From NCBI GenBank assembly GCA_002352135.1, contig DEHW01000163.1, forward strand, positions 1-13,637: DNA of 13,637 nt, in the 5' to 3' direction. This document shows positions 6,567 to 13,637 of the stretch, piece by piece; within the stretch, counting starts at the first letter, position 1, and every line of letters starts with the position of its first letter. The position numbers and the translations under genes are program-made. Origin of the DNA: Lysobacterales bacterium UBA2790 (lineage in GTDB: Bacteria > Pseudomonadota > Gammaproteobacteria > Xanthomonadales > Xanthomonadaceae). Below the pieces are notes generated by a model, which was not told the origin of the DNA, searched no databases, and saw nothing but the letters and a program-made list of their open reading frames with translations.

Positions 6567-9252
6567 GGCGGGCTTTCTCCAGACCGAAATCTTGTGAATA
6601 GGTAAAGCGCTTGTCCTGGCTAAGCCAGACGCCTGGCGCGGCTTCCGATACGACCAGTTGTCGCACCCCGGCGAGCGGGCCTTCGGTTTCCATGCGGCAA
6701 TCGTGGAGCACCTTGACCCAACTGGCTGGCGCAGGAACGGTATCCAGATTGAGCGCTTCAGCCAGCTCGCGCTCGGAAATTGCGTCGATGCGTTGCCCGT
6801 CGATCAGGCATCCGTCGGCGGTCAGCGGCAGCACGGCGAGACTCATTTCGCCGTCGCGGGTTAACCCACTCAAAGTAACGCCCTCCTTGTCTCGGAAGTC
6901 TGTGACGGTCATTGTGGTGAACCGTTGAGCTTCCTTCTCCCGACGCAGTTGCAGGCTACTGAACACGTCGTGGGCTGTGGCGACCTTCTCTGGTTCGGTC
7001 GGCCAGTCGTCGCGCTGGTAAACCTGCTCGATCCAGTCGCGGTAGGCATTGGGGAAGACGAGGCACTCGGCTTCGGCAGCTGTGAGCAGTTGTTCGGTGC
7101 GCCACAGCACGCGGGCGTTGCCGTAGATCAGTTCGAACACGCCGTAGTCGTCGCGCTCGACGGTCAGCACGGTGCAACGCGGTGTTTCGAAGCCGGGCGG
7201 GCGCTGGTCGCGTTTATGGCGGTGCAGCCGCCCGAGACGCTGGAACAGCAGATCGACCGGACAAATCTGGGTAATCAGCCAGTCGAAATCGAGGTCGAGG
7301 CTTTGTTCGACGACTTGGGTGGCGACCAGAATCCGTCCTGACGTGCGCGGGGCTTCGCGTCCGTAGTGTTTGAGCGCGGCGGCTTCTTTGTCTTGCCGGT
7401 CGGAGAAACGATAGCGGGCATGGAACAGATCCACCGCAATTTCGGGGCAGTCGCGGGTGAGTTCGCGCAAGGCACGCGCCAGCCGCTGCGCGTCGTCGAC
7501 GAGATTAACGACGATGGCGACAAGCGCACCGCTCCTGCCTGCGGCGACGATGCGCGCCAGCAGTTCCCCGTCCGGGTAAGCGCCAACCCGTCGCAGGCAT
7601 TCGATGCCGACTTCGTGGCGCGCTGGCCGGTGTTCGTCGGCCACGGTCAGCGGTGCGGTGGCGTCGCCGGTGGCATGCCAGAGCGCGGGATAGGGGGCGT
7701 CGCCCTCACGCGTCGCGTGCGAACCCCACGCCGCCAGCAGCTTGTCGCGCAGCGGCGTGGAGAGCGTTGCCGAGAGCAGGATGGCGCTGCCGCCGCAGGC
7801 GCGCTGGCTTTTCAGCACCTCGCCGAGCAGGCCGTACATATAGGCGTCGTAGGCGTGAACTTCATCGACGATCAGCACCGACTTGTTGAGCCCGAATCCA
7901 CGCACAAACTTGTGGCGGACGGGCAACACCGAGAGCAATACCTGGTCGACGGTGCAGACGCCAATTTGCCCGAGGAATACGCGTTTTCTGCTGCTGGCGA
8001 GCCAGGCTGCACATTGCACACTGGCTTCTTCGTCACCTTGCCGGGTCCGCCGCTGACCCCGCTCAACGAGCTGCTGAAAGCCGCTGTTGAACTCACGCTT
8101 GCCATGCGCAAGCACCACGTTCGATTCACCGTAGACCTTGGCGGCAAAGATTTCCACCCGTTTCAACATGGCATTGGCCGTGGCCTGCGTTGGCAGGGCG
8201 AAGACGATGCTGTCAGCTTCGCCCGTCGCCAATAGACGCCAAGCGTAGGCAAGTGCAGCCTCGGTCTTGCCGCTGCCAGTCGGCGCTTCAATTAGCGTCA
8301 GTCCTGGCTTTGTCGGCAAGGTATCGACCAAGGTCTGTACGCCGCGCGGTACTTCGGTATCGCCAAGTAGCAGACGTAGACCGCCATAGTCATTCGCTAC
8401 CGCAAGCAGGCCATAGCGTTCCAGCATGCGGCGGGTTTCGATGTGTCCGCGCCGCTCGCGTAGATATTCAGGTAGCGCCTGACTGGGGGCGCGGTACTTG
8501 AATTCGTCGGTATTCGAACCCAGCCAGTCACAACTGGCGCAGAAGCCAGCGAGTAATGCACGGGCTGCGAGCGAACACGATGGCGGCAGGTCTTGCAGGC
8601 TGAGGCCGACAGGCTGGAGAAACAAGGACTCAAGCGCGACGACCAGCGCGTGACGGACATTGCGGTCGTGGTCGATCAGCTCACCCAACACGTCGGTATC
8701 TTTTTCTAATACCCGAAAGCCTTCTTTGCTCGGGAAGTCACCGTGATGCCCTGTTACCGCAGCTATCCAGCGTTGCCAACATGTCCAGATTGGTAGTTCG
8801 ATTTCGTCGTCGAGTGTCCCGACCCAAGCCTGATATTCCAGGCCTGCATATGCAAACCCGGCGCACCCGTGGTCAAAGGTACTGATTTCTTGTACGCGAA
8901 GAACGTGGTCAACGTCTTCTTCCACCATTCGCCACGCCGCCGCCAGCGCCTCCGGTGCCTTGAGCTGAAAGCGGATATCTGCCTTGCCGAGATCGTGCAG
9001 CGCAATGAAAAACAGCACCCAGGCGCGCAGGTGGCTTTCCGGCGCATCCGGAAACGCGGCCATGAAACGCCCGCGCAACGCTGGGCACGTATCCCACCAA
9101 ACGCTCGCCACTGCCGCCACATCCAACATGTGATAGATCAGGGGATGCCAGTTCTGGCCTTCTGGCCGTTTGGCATCTGCTTTTCCCCAATAGGGAAACA
9201 CATTGAATTCGCCGTCCATGGCCGGACTATATACACGGCTCAGTCTCAGCAT
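6553..9252 (-). CDS. cas3: CRISPR-associated nuclease-helicase Cas3 (type I-E)
   Basis: 899-residue Cas3 with the HD nuclease first and the superfamily 2 helicase second. It is recruited by Cascade to nick, unwind and degrade target DNA. HD metal ligands are visible: His36, His41/Asp44 region, LHDLGK with His86-Asp87, TGHHGDF with His169/His170, and CDWLGS with Asp242. The helicase shows Walker A APTGSGKT (323-330), DEVH (463-466), SAT (494-496), motif V around 641-657 (ATQVVEQSLDLDFD) and motif VI QRLGRLHRH (671-679). No key residue is missing. The ATG at 9252 is given, but an ATG at 9219 (MDGEFNVFPYWGKADA) aligns better with the start of E. coli Cas3; neither has a clear ribosome binding site. 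The 3' end overlaps cas8e by 14 nt. Confidence 0.96.
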   Translation of the reverse strand: MLRLSRVYSPAMDGEFNVFPYWGKADAKRPEGQNWHPLIYHMLDVAAVASVWWDTCPALRGRFMAAFPDAPESHLRAWVLFFIALHDLGKADIRFQLKAPEALAAAWRMVEEDVDHVLRVQEISTFDHGCAGFAYAGLEYQAWVGTLDDEIELPIWTCWQRWIAAVTGHHGDFPSKEGFRVLEKDTDVLGELIDHDRNVRHALVVALESLFLQPVGLSLQDLPPSCSLAARALLAGFCASCDWLGSNTDEFKYRAPSQALPEYLRERRGHIETRRMLERYGLLAVANDYGGLRLLLGDTEVPRGVQTLVDTLPTKPGLTLIEAPTGSGKTEAALAYAWRLLATGEADSIVFALPTQATANAMLKRVEIFAAKVYGESNVVLAHGKREFNSGFQQLVERGQRRTRQGDEEASVQCAAWLASSRKRVFLGQIGVCTVDQVLLSVLPVRHKFVRGFGLNKSVLIVDEVHAYDAYMYGLLGEVLKSQRACGGSAILLSATLSTPLRDKLLAAWGSHATREGDAPYPALWHATGDATAPLTVADEHRPARHEVGIECLRRVGAYPDGELLARIVAAGRSGALVAIVVNLVDDAQRLARALRELTRDCPEIAVDLFHARYRFSDRQDKEAAALKHYGREAPRTSGRILVATQVVEQSLDLDFDWLITQICPVDLLFQRLGRLHRHKRDQRPPGFETPRCTVLTVERDDYGVFELIYGNARVLWRTEQLLTAAEAECLVFPNAYRDWIEQVYQRDDWPTEPEKVATAHDVFSSLQLRREKEAQRFTTMTVTDFRDKEGVTLSGLTRDGEMSLAVLPLTADGCLIDGQRIDAISERELAEALNLDTVPAPASWVKVLHDCRMETEGPLAGVRQLVVSEAAPGVWLSQDKRFTYSQDFGLEKARHESA

Positions 9253-9300
9253 TGGAGACAGTGATGAGAACTGGGTCGAGCGATTATCTGATTAGCGCGA
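9220..9300 (-). promoter_or_regulatory. Possible promoter region of the cas3-Cascade operon
   Basis: On the minus strand there are two -10-like hexamers: GATAAT about 35-40 bp upstream of the ATG at 9252, and TATATA/TATAGT just before the alternative ATG at 9219. Neither has a good -35 at 16-18 bp; TTAGGC lies 16 bp upstream of GATAAT and matches poorly. A short direct repeat CTGAG-A-CTGAG lies between the two. If the TATATA element is used, transcription would start almost at the 9219 ATG. The region must hold the operon promoter unless transcription enters from the SNF2 gene. Confidence 0.3.
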
Positions 9301-9310
9301 TGCGCCTAAC

Positions 9311-9385
9311 GCCCTCTCTCCTTGCGTGAGAGCGGTCGAACATTGCATTTCGACGCGGTTGCCCCTCTCCCGCGAGTGGAGAGGG
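9311..9385. repeat. Paired REP-like palindromes between the SNF2 gene and cas3
   Basis: The second hairpin is perfect: CCCTCTCC (9363-9370), 7-nt loop CGCGAGT, GGAGAGGG (9378-9385). The first is shorter: CTCTC (9316-9320), 7-nt loop CTTGCGT, GAGAG (9328-9332), with two further G-C pairs outside one mismatch. CCCTCTCC-loop-GGAGAGGG palindromes recur between genes in many proteobacteria as dispersed extragenic repeats. No T-run follows either stem on the minus strand, so a classical Rho-independent terminator is unlikely, although the stem could slow transcription or protect the mRNA 3' end of the SNF2 gene. Confidence 0.6.
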
Positions 9386-9441
9386 ACCAACGTTCGGCTC
9401 GCTGATGCGCCGTGCCAATCCGGTGCATTGATCGCGGCATT

Positions 9442-12400
9442 TCACATCAACGGCGCAAACAATTCCGCCAGATCGTCTTCGCCGAATTTGACCTGCGTGC
9501 TGCTGCCGCCATCCAGTACGGCGGCGGCGAGGTCGGCTTTGCGGGCTTGCATGGCTTGGATCTTTTCTTCGACGGTGCCGCTGCAGAGCAGTTTGTAGAC
9601 GAAGACGGGTTTGTCCTGGCCGATGCGGTGGCTGCGGTCGGTGGCCTGGTTTTCCACGGCGGGGTTCCACCACGGGTCATAGTGGATGACGGTGTCGGCC
9701 GCGGTGAGGTTGAGGCCCACGCCACCGGCTTTCAGGCTGATCAGGAAGATCGGTACTTCACCGGCCTGGAAGCGTTCGACCAGCGGGGCGCGCTCCTTGG
9801 TCTGGCCGGTGAGCATCAGCGGTGCATGGCCGCGTTCGCGCACGGCTTTATCGATCAGTGCCAGCATTTCGGCGAACTGCGAGAACACCAGTACGCGACG
9901 GCCTTCTTCGACGAGGTTGTCGAGCAGGTCTAGCAGTAGTTCGAGTTTGGCGGAGCCATCGACTTGGCGGGCGTGTTCGAGCTTGACCAGCCGCGGGTCG
10001 CAGCAGACTTGGCGCAGTTTCAGCAAGGCATCCAGCACCACGATGCCGCTTTGCGCGAGGCCGCGCTCGGCGATCGCTTCGCGCACGCGTTCGTGCTGGG
10101 CCAGACGCAGGGTTTCGTAGAGTTCGCGCTGGCGGCCTTCGAGTTCCACTTCGCGCAGGATCACGGTCTTGGGTGGCAGATCGAACAGCACGTCCTGCTT
10201 GCGACGGCGCAGCATCAGCGGCGCGATACGCCGATTGAGACGCTGCTGACGGTCGCTGTCCTGATGCTTTTCGATGGGGTTTCGATACAGGCGGTTGAAC
10301 TGTCGTTCGCTGCCCAACACGCCGGGCTCCACGGCATCCATCTGCGCCCACAGTTCGCCAAGATGGTTTTCCAGTGGCGTGCCGGTCATCGCGAGGCGAC
10401 GCGGCACGTTCAGCTCGCGCACAACGCGCGCGGCCTGCGTTCGGGCGTTCTTGATGGTCTGCGCTTCATCGAGAATCAGCAGACCAAAAGGTTGCGCAAT
10501 CAGCAGCTCGCGATCTCGTGGCAGTAGTGGGTAGCTGGTGATGACCAGATCGTGCTCGGCCATGCGTTCGAAATGCACATCGCGGCCACTGCCATGCAGA
10601 ACGAGCACGCGCAGATCTGGCGCAAAGCGCCGCGCTTCGTTGCGCCAGTTCGGCACGAGGCTGGTCGGCGCGACCACCAGGGCCGGATCAGCCAGCCGTC
10701 CGGCCTGCTTTTCGGCCAGCACATGCGCCAGTACCTGAACGGTTTTCCCAAGCCCCATGTCGTCGGCGAGGATACCGCCGAGCTTTGCGGCAGCGAGAAA
10801 TCCGAGCCAGTCCAAGCCGTCGCGTTGATAGGGGCGCAGTTCGGCCTGAAAGCCGTCTGGCGGATCGACGCGGACGCGTCGCTCACGCAGTTGTGCGAGT
10901 TGGCGTTGCAGGGGCTCGGCACCGCGCCAGATCAGACTGGCCTGACCCAGTTCATCCAAGACGCCGCTGTGCGCGCGCTTCAGGCGCAGGCCTTCGCCCA
11001 CCTGCGATGCGTCCAGCCATTCAAGCAGGGGTTCGAGCAGGGCACGCAGTCGCTTGAGTGGAAGCCGGATGCGACGACTGTCGTCGAGCACGGCAAGGTA
11101 ACTCGCGTTGTCTGCTTCGCGCGGGCCGGGATGGCGAGGAAATTCGGGATCGGCAATGGCGGCGCGCAGCACCGGCATCAGGTCGATGCGCTCGCCATTG
11201 ATCTCGACACCCAAGCTCACGTTGAACCAGTCGCCACCGGCATCGGCATCCACTTCGGCCAGCCAGTGTTCGGGCGCTTCCAGCACCTGGGCGGGATATT
11301 TCGCGTCGTACTCCAGCTCGAAACCGGCGTTCTGCAAGCGTGGGATCAGCGGTTGGAACTGCTCGGGATTGGCGATGCCCTGCCGACCACGTGGCAGCAC
11401 GAAGTCGTCAACACCCAGCGCGGCTTCATGCAGCAGGTAGTAGTCGAGCGCTTCCTCACAGGCCTGCAAGCCCAGTTCGGCAAGGCGTTCCAGTGCACCC
11501 AGTTCAGCGCCACGATTGCGCTGGATTTCGTAGACCTCACCGTCAATGAAGCGGCGTTCGGCAGCGGAGCCGCTGCCCGCAAGACGCACGCCCTGGTAGT
11601 CGAACTGCAGACTGGCTACCGCGATGGTGCGACCACGCACGCGGCTGTACGGCGAGAGCTCACGCAGGCGCAGTATCGGCCTCGGTGTGGCGTCGATGTG
11701 CTGCACGGCACGTCGTGGATTGGGCGCGGGCAGATTCAGTCGGGTGAGCTTCTGCAGGCGGGTATCCATCTGTTCGACGTGCTCGGGCATCAGCGTCGGT
11801 GCGCGTGCCACCCACTCCGGGATGCGGGCATCGGCTTCCAACCGCCCCCATTCACCGCGCGCGACGTCGACATACCAGAGGCCACCCGCCTCGGCGATCA
11901 ATGCTTGTGGCGCATCCTGAACCTGACAGGCGAGGCGCTGACTGCCATCGGCTTCGTCATGCCACTGCAGTTGCAATGCGCGCGGATTGCCCAGACGCAA
12001 GCCAGGCCCGGAAGCGCGCTCGAAGCTCACCGGCCACTCCTGCGCCAGCGCTTCCAGCGCGCGGACTTGATGCGCACTCTGGATGGGCAGAAAGCCGCGT
12101 TCAGCGGAGGAAACATAGGTCACGCGATGGGGATCGACCGCGCCCAAACCCAAGGCGGCCAGTCGCTCGATCTGCAGGTCACTCCAGCCGCCTGGCGGCG
12201 CCGGACGCGGGCCACCGGGATGCAACAGATCAATCGCCTGCGGATGGGCGAAACCACCGCGCTTGCCAATCTTCGCCCAGCACGGCTGCACCCGCAGCGC
12301 GCCGGGATTGCCTTGCTCGTAGCGTAGGATCAGCAACAGATGGCGTGGTTCGTTGCTGCTGTCGGCGGATTTTTCGACCACCGGCTTGGGCTCGGTCTGG

Positions 12401-12744
12401 ATGCGGTCCACCCAGCGGTCCCACGGGGCCATGACGGTTTCTGGCTTGGTGTCGGTCACTGCCAGCAACAGTGCGGCGGCATGCAGACAGCGTTGCTGGC
12501 GACATTCGCACACCCAGCGAACCTGTGGCTTGCCCGGCACCGTTTCGACCATGCTGACACCGGTCGCGCCCAACTGCCGACCGATCGGCAAACGCGCGGC
12601 CAGCAGGCCGCCCTTGCCGTAATCGAAGAAGTTGAGCCCCTCCAGCGCACCGGCCAGTGGCGCGCCGTCGCGCAAGGTGTTGGCGTCAAACCATTGCTGC
12701 CAGTTGAGCTCGCGCAGACGTTGGATGAACTGCTCGCGGGTCAT
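9442..12744 (-). CDS. SNF2-family ATPase/helicase with N-terminal SWIM zinc finger
   Basis: 1100-residue Swi2/Snf2-type ATPase that would translocate on double-stranded DNA. A SWIM zinc finger is near the N-terminus, Cys79-x-Cys81-x4-Cys86-x-His88 (CECRQQRCLH). The middle has no recognised catalytic motif. The helicase core follows: ADDMGLGKTVQ with Walker Lys667, DEAQ (759-762), TGTPLENHLGELW, and the C-terminal lobe with HYDPWWNPAVENQATDRSHR and SHRIGQ (1038-1043). The ATG at 12744 overlaps the thrC stop by 4 bp and lacks a good ribosome binding site, so translation is probably coupled to thrC. The substrate is unknown; relatives include RapA-like remodelers, transcription-associated ATPases and helicases of some phage-defence systems. 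Orientation matches cas3, but 189 bp with palindromes separate them. Confidence 0.9.
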   Translation of the reverse strand: MTREQFIQRLRELNWQQWFDANTLRDGAPLAGALEGLNFFDYGKGGLLAARLPIGRQLGATGVSMVETVPGKPQVRWVCECRQQRCLHAAALLLAVTDTKPETVMAPWDRWVDRIQTEPKPVVEKSADSSNEPRHLLLILRYEQGNPGALRVQPCWAKIGKRGGFAHPQAIDLLHPGGPRPAPPGGWSDLQIERLAALGLGAVDPHRVTYVSSAERGFLPIQSAHQVRALEALAQEWPVSFERASGPGLRLGNPRALQLQWHDEADGSQRLACQVQDAPQALIAEAGGLWYVDVARGEWGRLEADARIPEWVARAPTLMPEHVEQMDTRLQKLTRLNLPAPNPRRAVQHIDATPRPILRLRELSPYSRVRGRTIAVASLQFDYQGVRLAGSGSAAERRFIDGEVYEIQRNRGAELGALERLAELGLQACEEALDYYLLHEAALGVDDFVLPRGRQGIANPEQFQPLIPRLQNAGFELEYDAKYPAQVLEAPEHWLAEVDADAGGDWFNVSLGVEINGERIDLMPVLRAAIADPEFPRHPGPREADNASYLAVLDDSRRIRLPLKRLRALLEPLLEWLDASQVGEGLRLKRAHSGVLDELGQASLIWRGAEPLQRQLAQLRERRVRVDPPDGFQAELRPYQRDGLDWLGFLAAAKLGGILADDMGLGKTVQVLAHVLAEKQAGRLADPALVVAPTSLVPNWRNEARRFAPDLRVLVLHGSGRDVHFERMAEHDLVITSYPLLPRDRELLIAQPFGLLILDEAQTIKNARTQAARVVRELNVPRRLAMTGTPLENHLGELWAQMDAVEPGVLGSERQFNRLYRNPIEKHQDSDRQQRLNRRIAPLMLRRRKQDVLFDLPPKTVILREVELEGRQRELYETLRLAQHERVREAIAERGLAQSGIVVLDALLKLRQVCCDPRLVKLEHARQVDGSAKLELLLDLLDNLVEEGRRVLVFSQFAEMLALIDKAVRERGHAPLMLTGQTKERAPLVERFQAGEVPIFLISLKAGGVGLNLTAADTVIHYDPWWNPAVENQATDRSHRIGQDKPVFVYKLLCSGTVEEKIQAMQARKADLAAAVLDGGSSTQVKFGEDDLAELFAPLM

Positions 12745-13637
12745 GCCTGATGGGCGCTCAGCAACACCTCGAATAGGGCTTCATCACTGGCGGACAAGGC
12801 ATCGGCCTGCGCGGGTCGCGCCAACAATGCGGCCAATGCCGGCGGAACCGGTACCGCGTGACCCACACGGGGTTCTACCACGCTGTCGAACTTGGCCGGA
12901 TGTGCAGTCGCCACCGCGATCCAATGCCGCGTATCACCGGCTGCGCGCAGATCTTCGATCACCGCCAGCGCCGCCGCGGTATGCGGGCACACCACATGTC
13001 CCCAGCGCGACTCCGCCTGCTGCATGACGGTGCTCAAACGCTCATCGGCCACCGCGTGGGCAGTGACGGCCTGACGCAGATCATCAATGCCGGGCAGCCA
13101 ATGGGTCAGGCGTTCGAGATTGCTCGGTGCGCCGACATCCATGGCGTTCGCCAGGGTCGATACCGACGCCTGCGGGACATAGCGACCGCTGGCGAGGAAA
13201 TCCGGCAAAACGCGATTGGCATTGGTCGCCAATTGCACCTCGCCAATGGGCAGTCCCAGACGACGTGCCCACAAACAGGCCAGCGCATTGCCAAGATTGC
13301 CGGTGGGGATGACGTAGTTGGCGGCTGTGCCGGTGCGCGCATGGTGAGCCAGCGCGCTCTGTGCGTAGTAGCTCATTTGCGGCAGCAGGCGCCCGAGGCT
13401 GATGCTGTTGGCCGACGACAAGGGCACGGCGGCCCGCAGATCGGCATTGGCGAAGGCCGCTTTGACCATGCGCTGACAGTCGTCGAAGCTGCCGTCCACG
13501 CGGAAGGTGCGGATGTTGTCGCCGAAGCAGGCCAGTTGATGCGCCTGGCGCGGCGACACCCGGCCATCGGGATACAGCACCACGACACGGAAACCGGGTC
13601 GCTGATGGAACGCGGCCGCCACCGCCCCGCCGGTATC
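12741..13637 (-). CDS. thrC: Threonine synthase, partial (C-terminal part)
   Basis: The visible 298 residues are the C-terminal part of the PLP enzyme that converts O-phosphohomoserine to threonine. The reading frame enters at the window edge with DTGGAVAAAF, the end of the (S)GDTG-AVA motif, so the gene continues outside; a GTG at 13622 is an internal valine and not a start. VVLYPDGRVSP, NSISLGRLLPQMSYY, the phosphate-binding PTGNLGNALA (about 110-119 of the fragment), TLANAMDVG and the C-terminal TAHPAKF match E. coli ThrC. The PLP-binding lysine lies in the missing N-terminal part. The stop overlaps the SNF2 gene start by 4 bp (ATGA). As a housekeeping gene it anchors the locus in the chromosome. 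Confidence 0.95.
   Translation of the reverse strand, partial: DTGGAVAAAFHQRPGFRVVVLYPDGRVSPRQAHQLACFGDNIRTFRVDGSFDDCQRMVKAAFANADLRAAVPLSSANSISLGRLLPQMSYYAQSALAHHARTGTAANYVIPTGNLGNALACLWARRLGLPIGEVQLATNANRVLPDFLASGRYVPQASVSTLANAMDVGAPSNLERLTHWLPGIDDLRQAVTAHAVADERLSTVMQQAESRWGHVVCPHTAAALAVIEDLRAAGDTRHWIAVATAHPAKFDSVVEPRVGHAVPVPPALAALLARPAQADALSASDEALFEVLLSAHQA

Noticed and set aside
9363-9385. Hairpin considered as a Rho-independent terminator of the SNF2 gene
   Set aside because: No run of T follows the stem on the minus strand, and a second similar palindrome nearby fits a dispersed repeat better.
10552-12327. 591-residue open frame on the plus strand opposite the SNF2 gene
   Set aside because: It lies wholly antisense to a gene with clear SNF2 motifs, shows no recognisable domain, and is a common artefact of GC-rich DNA.

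Overview
This is a GC-rich proteobacterial chromosomal window whose centre is a complete type I-E CRISPR-Cas locus, with every gene on the minus strand. The Cas proteins read as close relatives of the Escherichia coli Cascade set. The GC-rich codon use, the thrC anchor and a paired extragenic palindrome between genes fit a gammaproteobacterium, perhaps of the Xanthomonadales. That placement is inference.

In the direction of transcription (right to left) the layout is as follows. (1) The C-terminal two-thirds of threonine synthase (thrC), cut by the window edge, overlaps by 4 bp a large SNF2-family ATPase with an N-terminal SWIM zinc finger. (2) A 189-bp intergenic region carries two GC-rich palindromes and weak promoter-like elements. 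(3) cas3, cas8e (cse1), cas11e (cse2), cas7e, cas5e and cas6e follow with overlaps or a 4-bp gap, so they look like a single operon for interference and crRNA processing. (4) An 838-bp insert lies between cas6e and cas1. It holds a truncated Phd/YefM-type antitoxin remnant, then a promoter and palindrome, then an intact ribbon-helix-helix antitoxin and ParE-type toxin pair. (5) cas1 and cas2 follow, then a leader of about 93 bp and the first 21 nt of a CRISPR repeat at the left edge. No spacer is visible.

The genes make a full adaptation, expression and interference pathway. Cas1-Cas2 would insert spacers at the leader-repeat junction, Cas6e would cut the hairpin repeat, Cas8e-Cas11-Cas7-Cas5-Cas6 would form Cascade, and Cas3 would degrade the target. 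The most unusual feature is the toxin-antitoxin module inside the cas operon. The toxin stop codon shares a base with the cas1 start (TGATG) and the module has its own likely promoter. It may therefore act as an addiction guard for the locus and may also set cas1-cas2 expression separately from Cascade.
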